Assembly (NCBI GenBank): GCA_964400875.1
Contig: CAYNWK010000045.1
Coordinates: 1-30,035, forward strand
Length of the DNA: 30,035 nt
Source: CAYNWK01 sp964400875
Lineage (GTDB): Bacteria; Chloroflexota; Anaerolineae; Anaerolineales; UBA4823
Reading direction: 5' to 3'
Positions 9,501 through 16,597 of the stretch are shown piece after piece; position 1 is the first letter of the stretch; each line of letters starts with the position of its first letter. The position numbers and the translations under genes are program-made. The notes beneath the pieces were generated by a model. The model had not been told where the DNA came from and did not search any database. It was given only the letters and a program-made list of their open reading frames with translations.

Positions 9501-9962
9501 CTGCCATTCGTCGAATTCGGGGCAGTCCGCCAGGCTGAAGCCGGATAAGAAATTGCCCTGATAGAGTTCCAGGGCTTCTTTCAACAGGGGGATACATTGA
9601 GGGCAAACTTCGCCGGAAGGGTGGGAGTGCGTCTGGCGGGCAGCGAGCAAGGCTTGAAAGTGGGCGGCGTCCACCCAAGTATCGGCGGCAGGGCTGAGGC
9701 CAAGCGAGTCACGCGCGGCCTCGATCCAGCCATCGGGCAGGACCTGGTTGAGCTCGAACAAGATCCGCCGCAAGTTGGCGTACGCCCGGCTGGACTCGCT
9801 CTCAGGCCAAAACAAGGTCGCCAGCGCCTCCCTGCTGTAGCTCTGGGCGCTAACTGCCAAATAGATCAACAGGGCGATCGCTTTCTGGCGGTCGACCTTG
9901 ATGGGCGCGTCATCCAGCTCGCAGCGCGGTGTGCCAAGCAGGTGTAATTTCAGGCGGGCCAT
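6582..9962 (-). CDS. BTAD/SARP-type transcriptional regulator with NB-ARC ATPase and TPR repeats
   Basis: This 1126-residue regulator is built like AfsR/MalT-type switches. It has a winged-helix DNA-binding domain (about 1-90), a bacterial transcriptional activation domain (95-250, with a CPQC pair at 120-123), then an NB-ARC/STAND ATPase entered by PFIGRAAEL, with Walker A GPGGIGKT (309-316) and Walker B LLVMDN (about 387-392). A long tetratricopeptide array fills the C-terminal half. ATP binding and ligand or partner sensing by the TPRs presumably gate DNA binding. I chose ATG 9962: GGGAG sits six bases before it and a TATAAT box lies at 9982-9987, so a longer in-frame start at 10109 would lie upstream of the promoter. 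Its target is unknown. Confidence 0.92.
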   Translation of the reverse strand: MARLKLHLLGTPRCELDDAPIKVDRQKAIALLIYLAVSAQSYSREALATLFWPESESSRAYANLRRILFELNQVLPDGWIEAARDSLGLSPAADTWVDAAHFQALLAARQTHSHPSGEVCPQCIPLLKEALELYQGNFLSGFSLADCPEFDEWQFYQADALQREYSAALEALSAAYAASGEPHTAVELAQRWLALDPLNERAHQQIMRLYAWSHRRDAALRQYQDLTRLLADELDVPPEEATTALYEQIRAGELAVPWEGAAPAPSFQAAPPPTNLPVQTTPFIGRAAELSEIETLLADPDCRLLSLVGPGGIGKTRLALRAAEDQLAGFPHGVFFVPLAPLNSPDLLVAALAQATEFPFQSTNDPGGGRSDARDQLLTYLQSKRMLLVMDNFEHLVAGASLLEEILSQAAGIKLLVTSRQRLNLPAEWVLEIHGLKFPQNGLSAPAESFSSVQLFLENARRAVVGFSPSAEDLPWVAQICRLVEGTPLGIELAASWVKLLSCREIAGEIERSLDFLESEQRGVPSRHKSLRAIFDHSWELLSPAEQDSFKRLSVFQGGCTKEAAAQVAGAGLPVLAALVDKSLLRRASAASDSGATRYDMHELLKQYAAAKLQESPDEAKAARTAHAHYYAQFLVGRLDQIKGAAQLEAVRSIELDLQNVRAAWRWAVEQVDLPTIETCMRTLGIFFNITSRFQVGEELFGWAVERLSRQTGPESALDLLGAALAFLRGAQGNICRGTSHYEKGLALMLASLSAADQIDDGETRALLYILLDFGSPIDSNEARLQQRYQENIEHYQASGDDWGLALSHSVFGSVRDFSGNQEQARGLYQRSLALFQRLGDPWGQAINLHHLAVLEFVHGKSEDARRLFLEALGPLQQIGDSWRLLGSLTFLALNASASGDHDQAIAYAEQGLAIAEQLGNHKSMGDQLDTVGYIYFCKGDYPQAEAHYRRSLAVSQEIDDYRGIGMSLMNLGDIDFEAGRYEQARENYLSGMRQLEVIEQIWGVMICQKRLGRVSLALGANEQAWEYYRQALEAALHWNDYHELSEMLVGIADLFAADGQRDAAERLLVVCLAHPAMIPVVRDRAEALREKLGTVKSEDPELNPEEAANLLLACAEAILAGQPLP

Positions 9963-9981
9963 CGGCATCTCCCGGAAGTGA

Positions 9982-9987
9982 ATTATA
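9982..9987 (-). promoter_or_regulatory. -10 box for the BTAD regulator
   Basis: Read on the minus strand this is TATAAT, about 20 bases before ATG 9962. No good -35 hexamer is present at 17 bases, so an activator may be needed. Its position supports the short start of the regulator. Confidence 0.5.
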
Positions 9988-10143
9988 GCCCAAGGCGAGG
10001 GGTTATCGGGCGAAAAAGCGCGGTCAATCGCAACAAAACCGCGCCCGCTTCTGCGCCTGCAACGGTGGGGAAACGATCGCGCAACGCCGTCCACGTAAAC
10101 TGAAGACAATTCTAACGATTAACTCATCATTTGGAAAACCGCC

Positions 10144-10689
10144 ATGTTAGAAATCTACCTCACCAGCCAGAGCTTCGCCCAGACCAACGGCTCTATCGGC
10201 GGCGACGCCGCCCAGGCAGCCAGCCGGGCGCTCAGCCTGTACCGGCGGGCGGCGTTGAGCGGGGCCATCTCCAGGATAGTAGGCCGGATCATCGGGCGTT
10301 CCGCAGGATTGCTCGACTTGGGCTCCATCAAGAGGGACAGATCACTGCGCGGCCAGCGCTACGCCGGCCTACGGACGGTGTCGCTGGGGAGCATCGCCGG
10401 CAGCGAGGGTCGCACCCAGGACTTCGACCGGGATTTCCACCCGCTGGGCAGCCATAACCGCGGCCGCTGGTTGGGCATCGCCACAGCCCGCCTGCGGGGC
10501 GTGGTGCTGCCGCCGGTCAGCCTGATCCAGGTCGGCGAGCGCTACTTCGTGCGCGACGGGCACCATCGCATCTCGGTCGCCCGGGCGTTAGGCGAGCAGT
10601 ACATCGAGGCTGAGGTGATCGAGTTCGACATCCGCCGGGAATACCGGCTGGTGAAAGCCACAACCGGGCTCGCGACGGCACAGCAGTAA
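10144..10689 (+). CDS. ParB/Srx-fold N-terminal-like protein
   Basis: The product has 181 residues. The C-terminal half has the ParB-like signature: LPPVSLIQVGERYFVRDGHHRISVA (about 122-146) followed by ARALGEQYIEAEVIEF. In ParB/sulfiredoxin folds the DGHHR-type loop binds nucleotide or phosphate. There is no helix-turn-helix and no centromere-binding domain, so this is not a full ParB partitioning protein. Residues 40-80 are basic and could contact nucleic acid. It is divergent from the BTAD regulator across about 180 bases and could share control with it. Its activity is unknown. Confidence 0.75.
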   Translation: MLEIYLTSQSFAQTNGSIGGDAAQAASRALSLYRRAALSGAISRIVGRIIGRSAGLLDLGSIKRDRSLRGQRYAGLRTVSLGSIAGSEGRTQDFDRDFHPLGSHNRGRWLGIATARLRGVVLPPVSLIQVGERYFVRDGHHRISVARALGEQYIEAEVIEFDIRREYRLVKATTGLATAQQ

Positions 10690-10709
10690 GCCCGAAAAAC
10701 TTAAGTCGT

Positions 10710-10802
10710 TAGGAGTTACGCAGTCCTCCGAGTAAGTGGGGGTGTTTGGGCACGCTTCACCCGCCCAAACACCCCCTTTCTTCCCTCAGTGCGTAAGTCC
10801 TA
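10710..10802. repeat. palindromic dispersed element, copy B
   Basis: This is another 93-base copy. Left end TAGGAGTTACGCA (10710-10722) is nearly the complement of right end TGCGTAAGTCCTA (10790-10802). Inside, GGGGGTGTTTGGG (10738-10750) and CCCAAACACCCCC (10764-10776) form a perfect 13-pair stem. It begins 20 bases after the ParB-like gene stop and could also terminate that transcript. Confidence 0.85.
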
Positions 10803-10935
10803 CTCGTATTACACTGGCTGCGGCGTCTGAACATCGGACGCCGCAGTTCGCGGAATCGCACCTCAGCGCGTGGCAGAGGCAGTTAAGGTACAATTCCTAT
10901 GCAGCACCCATTCCAGTATTACCAGAGGAAAATCC

Positions 10936-11874
10936 TTGTTCGAAATCGTCTTTCTCGGCACCTCCGCCTCCGCGCCTTCGATCCACCGGGGGTTATCCGC
11001 TCAGGTGGTCAAGCACGACGAGTACCGCTTCCTGATCGACTGCGGCGAGGGCACCCAGCGGCAAATCCTGCAGTCGGGCATCGGTTTCAAACGCCTGAAT
11101 CGTATCCTGATCACCCACGGCCACCTCGATCACATCCTTGGTTTGGGTGGTTTGCTCTCAACCTTCTCGCGCTGGGAGGCGATCGATAGCTTAGAGGTTT
11201 ACGGCGGCGCCTGGGCGCTGCAGCGCGTGCACGACCTGTTGTTCGGTGTGGTGCTGCGCGGCGCCCGATCTCCCATGCCCATTAAACTGATCGAGGTCGA
11301 ACCGGGGAAGATCATCGAAGAGGATGATTTCACGGTCACAGCTTTCCCGGTCTACCACCGCGGTCCAGACTGCTTCGGTTATCACTTCGCCGAGAAGCCC
11401 AGGCGCCCGTTCTTGCCTGAGAAAGCCGAGGCATTGGACATCCCACCTGGTCCCTGGCGGCGCGACCTGGTGGAAGAGCGGACCGCCACCCTGCCCGACG
11501 GGCGGCAGATCCAACCGGACCAGGTGCTTGGACCCGAACGCCCGGGCACCCGCCTGGTGCACGTAGGCGACGCCGGGCGGACAGAGGATATTTTGGAGGT
11601 CTGCCGGGGGGCGGACGCACTGGTGATCGAAGCCACCTACCTGCAGGAAGAAGCAGACATGGCGCGTGATTTCGCCCACCTGACGGCCCGCCAGGCGGCC
11701 GAACTGGCGGTACGCGCCGGGGTCGCGCAGCTGTTCCTGACGCATATCTCCCGCCGGTATCGTGAGCGGGACGTGCTGGAGGAAGCTCGTGAGGTCTTTC
11801 CCGACGCGGTGGTGGCGCGCGATTTCGACACCTTCCAGATCAAACGCGGGGAGCGAGTGCGTGTAGAAAGCTGA
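10936..11874 (+). CDS. rnz: ribonuclease Z / MBL-fold tRNA 3'-processing-type hydrolase
   Basis: The 312-residue metallo-beta-lactamase-fold endonuclease should remove 3' trailers from tRNA precursors. It matches RNase Z throughout: FLGTSASAPS (6-15), DCGEGTQRQ (35-43), metal motif HGHLDH (His61, His63, Asp65, His66), YHRGPDCFGY, HVGDAG and the C-terminal FAHLTARQAAELA with LTHISRRY. TTG 10936 is chosen because AGAGGA precedes it with good spacing and it gives the family N-terminus FEIVFLGT. An ATG at 10870 would add 22 unrelated residues. The nearby tRNA genes lack an encoded CCA where visible, a typical RNase Z substrate. A weak TACAAT box lies at 10889-10894. Confidence 0.9.
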   Translation: MFEIVFLGTSASAPSIHRGLSAQVVKHDEYRFLIDCGEGTQRQILQSGIGFKRLNRILITHGHLDHILGLGGLLSTFSRWEAIDSLEVYGGAWALQRVHDLLFGVVLRGARSPMPIKLIEVEPGKIIEEDDFTVTAFPVYHRGPDCFGYHFAEKPRRPFLPEKAEALDIPPGPWRRDLVEERTATLPDGRQIQPDQVLGPERPGTRLVHVGDAGRTEDILEVCRGADALVIEATYLQEEADMARDFAHLTARQAAELAVRAGVAQLFLTHISRRYRERDVLEEAREVFPDAVVARDFDTFQIKRGERVRVES

Positions 11875-11921
11875 CCTGCCGGCCTGCTGGACACAAGCGG
11901 GCGTGACAACGGAATTCCACC

Positions 11922-14093
11922 ATGAACGCTTTCCTTCGTAAGCTGCTGCGCCTGCTGGCGGTGATCGCGGTCGTCGCGCTCGCCCTGGGCCTGCGGCTGC
12001 GGGCCGTGGAACGGCTGCCCATCGATTACGACGAAGACGACTACCTGCTCGCCGCCCAGCATTACGCCGCTGCACTGGTTCAGGGGGATTGGGCTGAGAT
12101 CGCCGGCTACGAGTACAACCTGGAGCATCCGCCCCTGGCCAAGCTGGTCTACGGCGCGGTGCTGTCATATTTTCCTCAAGCCCCTGAAATTCCCGCGCTC
12201 CCGACCAGCGCCGCGCCGGCTGCTTCCCTGCCCGAACCACAGTTCCTGGCGCTGCGCTTGACCGCTGCGCTGCAAGGAACGCTGGCGGTTTTAACGCTGG
12301 CGCTGATCGATCCGCTGGCAGGTCTCTTCCTGGGGGTGCATACCTTCACCATCAAGTACACCAGCCAGGTGATGCTGGAGGCGCTGCCGGCGCTGACCAG
12401 CTTGCTGGCCGCGCTGGCTTACCTGCGCTCGCGGGGCCGGGCCCGGGGGCGCTTCGACCTGTGGCTGGGCCTGTCCGGGGCGCTCCTGGGGTTGACCGCC
12501 GCGGCCAAATACCTTTACGCCGTGGTCGGCCTGGCCATCCTCTTGCACTGGCTGTGGTCCATTCGCCGGCTGGAGCTGCGCCGCGCCTCGGCCTGGCTGC
12601 CGGCGCTCGCCTGGGGTGGAGTCTCTCTGGCGGTCTTCTTCGCCGCCGACCCATACCTATGGCCCGACCCGCTCGGCCGCCTGCAGGCCTCGATCCTGTT
12701 CAACACCGGCTACGCCGCCGGCGAACAGGTGCAAAACGCCGGGCTGCCCTTCTGGCAGCCGCTCTCCTGGCTGTTCCAATCCGTGCCCTGGCATCCGGGC
12801 GTCTTCCTCTTCACGCTGGACGCGCTGATCGCTCTGCTGGCGCTGGCCGGCCTGAAGCGCGCCTGGGCGCGTGAGCCGTTCTTCGTCTTCTGGCTGGCCA
12901 CCGCTTTCGGCTTTCTGCTGCTCTGGCCGACCAAGTGGGCGCAGTACACCCTGGTGCTGACCGCGCCGCTTTCGCTGGTCGCGGCGGAAGGAGCCCGGGC
13001 CCGGCTGTGGGAGCCGTTTTCCGCCTGGCGGCGGCGTCCCAAACGACTGGCCTTACCGCGCTTCGAACGAAGGGCCTGGGAACTGCGCTGGCGGGAAGTC
13101 CGCCGGGCGCTGCCCTGGCTGCTTCCCGGGACCCTGGCGCTCGGACTGATCGCCGTCTTCCCGCTGGTCTACCAGGCGGCAATGGCGCTGACCGATTTCC
13201 AGGCTGTAGCCATCCGAGACGGGTTGAACGGCGGCGTGTGGCGCGAGGTCTGGCTGGGCCTGAGCGGGCAGGTCGAACCGGTGGTCGTCGAGCCCTTCAG
13301 CCGTTCTTTCACCCGGGTCACCGAGGTGCATTACGCCGGCACCTCGCTGCTAACCCAGGTCATCTTCGGCTTTGGCGGCGACATCCTGGTCTTCGAGGCG
13401 CTGTGGACCGTCCTTTCGGTCGCCTTGCAGCTGGCCCTCGGATTGGGCGTGGCGCTGCTGCTGCAGCGCCGCGGGGTGCTGTTCAAACGCTGGTGGGGGG
13501 CGATCTTAATCCTGCCCTGGGCGATCCCGGAGTTCGTCGGCGCGCTGATCTGGGGGCGCATGTTCGACCCGCGCTTCGGCTGGTTCCTGCAAGCCACCTC
13601 CTTCGCCGAAACCCCCGGTTACCCGCTGGCGAGCCCACTGGCTAGCTGGCAGGATCAGCCCAACATCGCCCTGCTGATCTTGCTGGTGGCGGCCACCTGG
13701 TATGGTTTTCCCTTGATGATGCTTGCCGCCAGCGCGGCGCTTAAGATGCTGCCGGCTGAGGTCTACGACGCGGCCCAGATCGACGGCGCGGGGCGCTGGG
13801 CGCAGTTCCGCTACATCACCTGGCCGATGGTGCTACCCTTGCTCGCTCCGGCGATGATCCTGCGGGCAATTTTCGCATTCAACCAGTTCTACCTGTTTTA
13901 CGTGCTGAACGCGCCTTTCCCGTTGATCACCCTGGCCTCGCTATCCTACTTCGTCTTCGATGCCAACAGCGGCTATGGCGGGCAGTTCGCCCTCTCAGCC
14001 GCCATCAACGTGTTTACCGTGATCGTGCTGGCGCTCCTGCTGCTGTGGTTCAACCGCTGGAGCAGGTCGGTGGAAGGGGTGACCTATGCGTAA
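11922..14093 (+). CDS. fusion of GT-C (GT39/PMT-like) glycosyltransferase with MalF-type ABC permease
   Basis: A single 723-residue frame joins two membrane proteins. Residues 1-360 look like a GT-C glycosyltransferase: a first helix, then an acidic YDEDDY loop (36-41), EHPPLAKL (68-75) typical of dolichyl/polyprenyl-phosphate-mannose transferases, and seven or more further helices; the usual C-terminal soluble part is absent. Residues 395-723 form a binding-protein-dependent sugar permease: PWLLPGTLALGLIAVFPLVY is the first MalF-like helix, and the EAA loop that docks the ATPase is at 612-640 (DAAQIDGAGRWAQFRYITWP). The join (365-395) is basic and cytoplasmic. The next gene starts 8 bases before this stop. 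Whether both halves are active is not known. Confidence 0.85.
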   Translation: MNAFLRKLLRLLAVIAVVALALGLRLRAVERLPIDYDEDDYLLAAQHYAAALVQGDWAEIAGYEYNLEHPPLAKLVYGAVLSYFPQAPEIPALPTSAAPAASLPEPQFLALRLTAALQGTLAVLTLALIDPLAGLFLGVHTFTIKYTSQVMLEALPALTSLLAALAYLRSRGRARGRFDLWLGLSGALLGLTAAAKYLYAVVGLAILLHWLWSIRRLELRRASAWLPALAWGGVSLAVFFAADPYLWPDPLGRLQASILFNTGYAAGEQVQNAGLPFWQPLSWLFQSVPWHPGVFLFTLDALIALLALAGLKRAWAREPFFVFWLATAFGFLLLWPTKWAQYTLVLTAPLSLVAAEGARARLWEPFSAWRRRPKRLALPRFERRAWELRWREVRRALPWLLPGTLALGLIAVFPLVYQAAMALTDFQAVAIRDGLNGGVWREVWLGLSGQVEPVVVEPFSRSFTRVTEVHYAGTSLLTQVIFGFGGDILVFEALWTVLSVALQLALGLGVALLLQRRGVLFKRWWGAILILPWAIPEFVGALIWGRMFDPRFGWFLQATSFAETPGYPLASPLASWQDQPNIALLILLVAATWYGFPLMMLAASAALKMLPAEVYDAAQIDGAGRWAQFRYITWPMVLPLLAPAMILRAIFAFNQFYLFYVLNAPFPLITLASLSYFVFDANSGYGGQFALSAAINVFTVIVLALLLLWFNRWSRSVEGVTYA

Positions 14094-14931
14094 GCCGACC
14101 CCGTTGGGCCAGCTCGGGGTCCAGCTGGCGCTGGCCGGGGTAGCCCTGTTCGTGCTGGCCCCGATCTGGAGCATCGCTTACCTGGCCTTCGACGGCGCCC
14201 TGCACGGCGCTCCGGTGGAATTCCGCCTGTGGCCCGAGCAGTTCACGCTGGAGGTCTTCGGCGAGGTCTGGCGCGAGCCGGCCCAGTCGACGGACTTTTT
14301 GAGCCTGCTGAAAAACAGCCTGTTCGTCTCGGGCGGGGCGGCGCTTTGCTCGGTGGCTTTCGGAGCCAGCATGGCCTACGCCTTCGCACGCTACCGGTTT
14401 CCCGGGCGCTCGGGCGGTTTGTTTGCCTTGCTGGTCGGCGCGTTTTTGCCGCCGGTAGCCTTGATGACCCCGCTGTATGTCTTGCTGGAAGGCCTGGGGC
14501 TGCGCGCCTCCCTGCTGGGCCTGATGCTCGTCTACACCTCTTTTTCGATGCCCTTCTGTATCTGGAACATGCGCGCGGCTTTCCAGGCCGTGCCCATGGA
14601 GCTGGAAGAGGCCGCTTTCCTGGATGGCGCCGACGCGCTCAATGCCTTCTGGCGGGTGACTTTGCCCCTGGCGCTGCCGTCTATCGCGGTGGCTGCGCTG
14701 GTGGCCTTCCTGGTCGGCTATACCGAATTTGCCATCGGCTGGCTGTTCGTGGAAAGCAGCCGCAACGTCACCCTGGCGATGGCTATCTCCAGCGGGATTC
14801 GCGGCGGGCAAGCTTCCTGGGCCAACCTCGCCGCGCTGGCCATCCTGATGAGCCTGCCAGTGGTAGCGGTCTTTCTGCTGCTGCAGCGCTACCTGGTGGA
14901 CCGCTTTTTGGTCGGGGTGGTGGAGAGTTGA
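14086..14931 (+). CDS. MalG-type ABC sugar permease
   Basis: The 281-residue inner-membrane subunit has six predicted helices. Its EAA loop is ELEEAAFLDGADALNAFWRV followed by TLPLALP, around residues 170-197. It belongs to the carbohydrate-uptake CUT1 group and should pair with the MalF-like half of the preceding protein, with which it overlaps by 8 bases (ATGCGTAA context). No binding protein or ATPase gene is present in the window, so the system must borrow a shared MsmK-like ATPase or use one encoded elsewhere. Substrate unknown. Confidence 0.92.
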   Translation: MRKPTPLGQLGVQLALAGVALFVLAPIWSIAYLAFDGALHGAPVEFRLWPEQFTLEVFGEVWREPAQSTDFLSLLKNSLFVSGGAALCSVAFGASMAYAFARYRFPGRSGGLFALLVGAFLPPVALMTPLYVLLEGLGLRASLLGLMLVYTSFSMPFCIWNMRAAFQAVPMELEEAAFLDGADALNAFWRVTLPLALPSIAVAALVAFLVGYTEFAIGWLFVESSRNVTLAMAISSGIRGGQASWANLAALAILMSLPVVAVFLLLQRYLVDRFLVGVVES

Positions 14932-14949
14932 GCGCTTTAGGAGAGATCT

Positions 14950-15501
14950 ATGGACAAAATTATCCGCAGAAAACTAGATGACGTTTATTCTGCAGACAGG
15001 CAAGCGCAAAACCAGGCTTACAACGACCTGCTAGAAGCGACCGAAAAGCAGATTGATTGGGCTTATGAGGCCTGGGATGAGCTGTTGGCAGCCTTGAGCC
15101 ACAAGGACAACCACGTCCGGGCGATCGCCGCCCAGCTGCTGTGCAACCTGGCGAAGAGCGACCCCGAAAAGCGCATGCGGGACGATTTCGAGGCGCTGCT
15201 TGCCGTTACCCGGGAGGAGCGCTTCGTCACCGCCAGACATACCCTGCAAGCCATCTGGAAAGTCGGCGCCGGAGGAGCTGAGCAGCGAGAGATGCTGGTG
15301 GACGGCCTGGCCCGCCGGTACCAGGAATGCGTCACCGAGAAGAACAGTACCTTGATCCGCTTCGACATCATCCAGGGGCTGAAGAACCTGTACGACCAGG
15401 TAGGGGATGATGCGATCAAGGAGCGGGCGCTGGCGTTGATCGAGACCGAGGATGATGAGAAATATCGCAAGAAGTATGCGGGAGTGTGGCGAGGAGTTTA
15501 A
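14950..15501 (+). CDS. HEAT-repeat-like helical protein
   Basis: The 183-residue all-helical, charged protein begins behind a clear AGGAGA ribosome site and lies 18 bases after the MalG stop, so it is probably in the same transcript. The segment WDELLAALSHKDNHVRAIAAQLLCNLA (about 42-68) has the antiparallel-helix pattern of HEAT repeats, and similar helices follow. Such proteins usually serve as binding scaffolds. No enzyme motif is visible. Its partner may be the transporter, but that is only positional inference. Confidence 0.75.
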   Translation: MDKIIRRKLDDVYSADRQAQNQAYNDLLEATEKQIDWAYEAWDELLAALSHKDNHVRAIAAQLLCNLAKSDPEKRMRDDFEALLAVTREERFVTARHTLQAIWKVGAGGAEQREMLVDGLARRYQECVTEKNSTLIRFDIIQGLKNLYDQVGDDAIKERALALIETEDDEKYRKKYAGVWRGV

Positions 15502-15539
15502 AAACCTATTGAACCTGTATTCGGGTTTAAGGCTTAGGC

Positions 15540-15571
15540 GCTGCAGGCATCTTGGCGAGTAACCTTGCAGC
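15540..15571. other. bulged hairpin after the HEAT-like gene
   Basis: GCTGCAGG (15540-15547) pairs with CCTTGCAGC (15563-15571) with one bulged T and a 15-base loop. No T-run follows, so it is only a weak terminator candidate for the plus-strand operon. Confidence 0.3.
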
Positions 15572-15592
15572 CTGCGCCCACTCAGCCGGCTC

Positions 15593-15612
15593 ATTCGTTC
15601 CGCGGAACGAAT
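15593..15612. promoter_or_regulatory. perfect 20-base palindrome, possible operator
   Basis: ATTCGTTCCG followed directly by its complement CGGAACGAAT forms a spacerless dyad. Another ACGAAT follows at 15617-15622. It lies at the sharp change from GC-rich sequence to the AT-rich stretch upstream of the PH-like gene, a place where a dimeric repressor site would fit. No cognate regulator can be named. Confidence 0.45.
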
Positions 15613-15789
15613 GGAAACGAATAAGAGAAGATATTACATAATATTGGGAATTACACTTCTCTATCTATCTAAAGCGCATTTAGTGATTAAATTGAATAGT
15701 TGAATTTAGAGATGACGGTGTGTGAGGATTATAATTTCAAAAAATGGGGACTGGTAGGTTCATATGTCTTGCTTCAAGGTTATTGGTAT

Positions 15790-16176
15790 ATGAACCGCCA
15801 GAAGGGTAGAGGTAGTCTCTTGTTAATAATTTTAGGATTGCTATTGGCGCTAATCTTCTCCTGGTGTACATATTCCTCATTTACGACGCGTTTAGTGCTC
15901 TCACCTGAGGATATGCTGATCTTCTCTTACGGTAGAAGATATTTCGCTCCGTGGGAAAGCGTCGAGTTCGAAGAATGGCGTAGTCGGCGGCGAACTTATA
16001 ACGTTCTGGCTTTTTCTCCGCTCCCACAAACGAGAGAAAACACTTGGTTTGACGATCTGATCGCACCCTCGTCCTTAGCAATAGAACCTTTTTGGCCGGA
16101 AGATAGGTTTCGTGCAGACCTCGACCGGTTTGCATCGAACTTATTAGCAGGGAAAACACCCCCGAGTCCCCTGTGA
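15790..16176 (+). CDS. small membrane protein with PH-like domain
   Basis: With this start the product has 128 residues: one membrane helix (about 8-31) followed by a soluble part beginning SSFTTRLVLSPEDMLIFSY and APWESVEFEEW, a pattern seen in small bacterial PH-like proteins. ATG 15790 gives the simplest anchor-plus-domain layout; ATG 15712 or TTG 15700 would add 26 or 30 polar residues. The gene is much richer in A and T than its neighbours. Its last codons (KTPPSPL and stop) lie inside the half repeat at 16155-16191, so the original C-terminus may have been replaced. Function unknown. Confidence 0.6.
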   Translation: MNRQKGRGSLLLIILGLLLALIFSWCTYSSFTTRLVLSPEDMLIFSYGRRYFAPWESVEFEEWRSRRRTYNVLAFSPLPQTRENTWFDDLIAPSSLAIEPFWPEDRFRADLDRFASNLLAGKTPPSPL

Positions 16177-16191
16177 ACTGCGTAACTCCTA
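16155..16191. repeat. palindromic dispersed element, right half only (copy C)
   Basis: AACACCCCC (16155-16163) and terminal TGCGTAACTCCTA (16179-16191), with a similar 15-base spacer between them, match the right half of copies A and B. No left end is found within about 100 bases upstream. The fragment provides the stop codon of the PH-like gene and ends 20 bases before the DUF1801 start. Confidence 0.75.
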
Positions 16192-16211
16192 ACTTGTCAA
16201 CAGTTAATCCA

Positions 16212-16595
16212 ATGACGACCGATCCGAGAATCGATAAATATATTGCTAACTTTCCCAATGAGGTTCAAGAGATCCTGGAAAAGATCAGGGCGACGATTCG
16301 AGAGGCTGCGCCCGATGCTGAGGAGACGATCAGCTACCAAATGCCCACCTTCAGGCTGAACGGTAATTTAGTTCATTTTGCGGCTTACAAGAAGCACATC
16401 GGGTTTTATCCTGCGCCATCGGGTATTGAGAAATTTAAAAAAGAACTCGCTGCTTATCAGAGCGCCAAAGGATCGGTGCAGTTTCCGCTGGACCGACCGA
16501 TCCCTTATGAGCTGATCGGTAAAATCGTCACTTTTAGGGCCAGGGAAAACCTGGCAAGAGCAGAAGCAAAAGGGAAAAAAGGAAGAAAAACTTAG
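16212..16595 (+). CDS. DUF1801 (YdhG-like) family protein
   Basis: The 127-residue protein shows the family pattern: IDKYIANFPNEVQEILEKIR at the front, EETISYQMPTFRLNG (about 39-53), FAAYKKHIGFYP (57-68) and a lysine-rich tail. Relatives are often called iron-chaperone-like because of the frataxin-like YdhG fold, but the biochemical role is not settled. ATG 16212 is chosen because an in-frame GTG at 16173 lies inside the repeat fragment and would add 13 repeat-derived residues. No strong ribosome site is seen. Confidence 0.85.
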   Translation: MTTDPRIDKYIANFPNEVQEILEKIRATIREAAPDAEETISYQMPTFRLNGNLVHFAAYKKHIGFYPAPSGIEKFKKELAAYQSAKGSVQFPLDRPIPYELIGKIVTFRARENLARAEAKGKKGRKT

Positions 16596-16597
16596 CG

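Noticed and set aside
11191..12240. 349-codon minus-strand frame
   Set aside because: It lies across the RNase Z gene and the start of the glycosyltransferase fusion, both with firm motifs. Its composition is shadow-like and no ribosome site was found.
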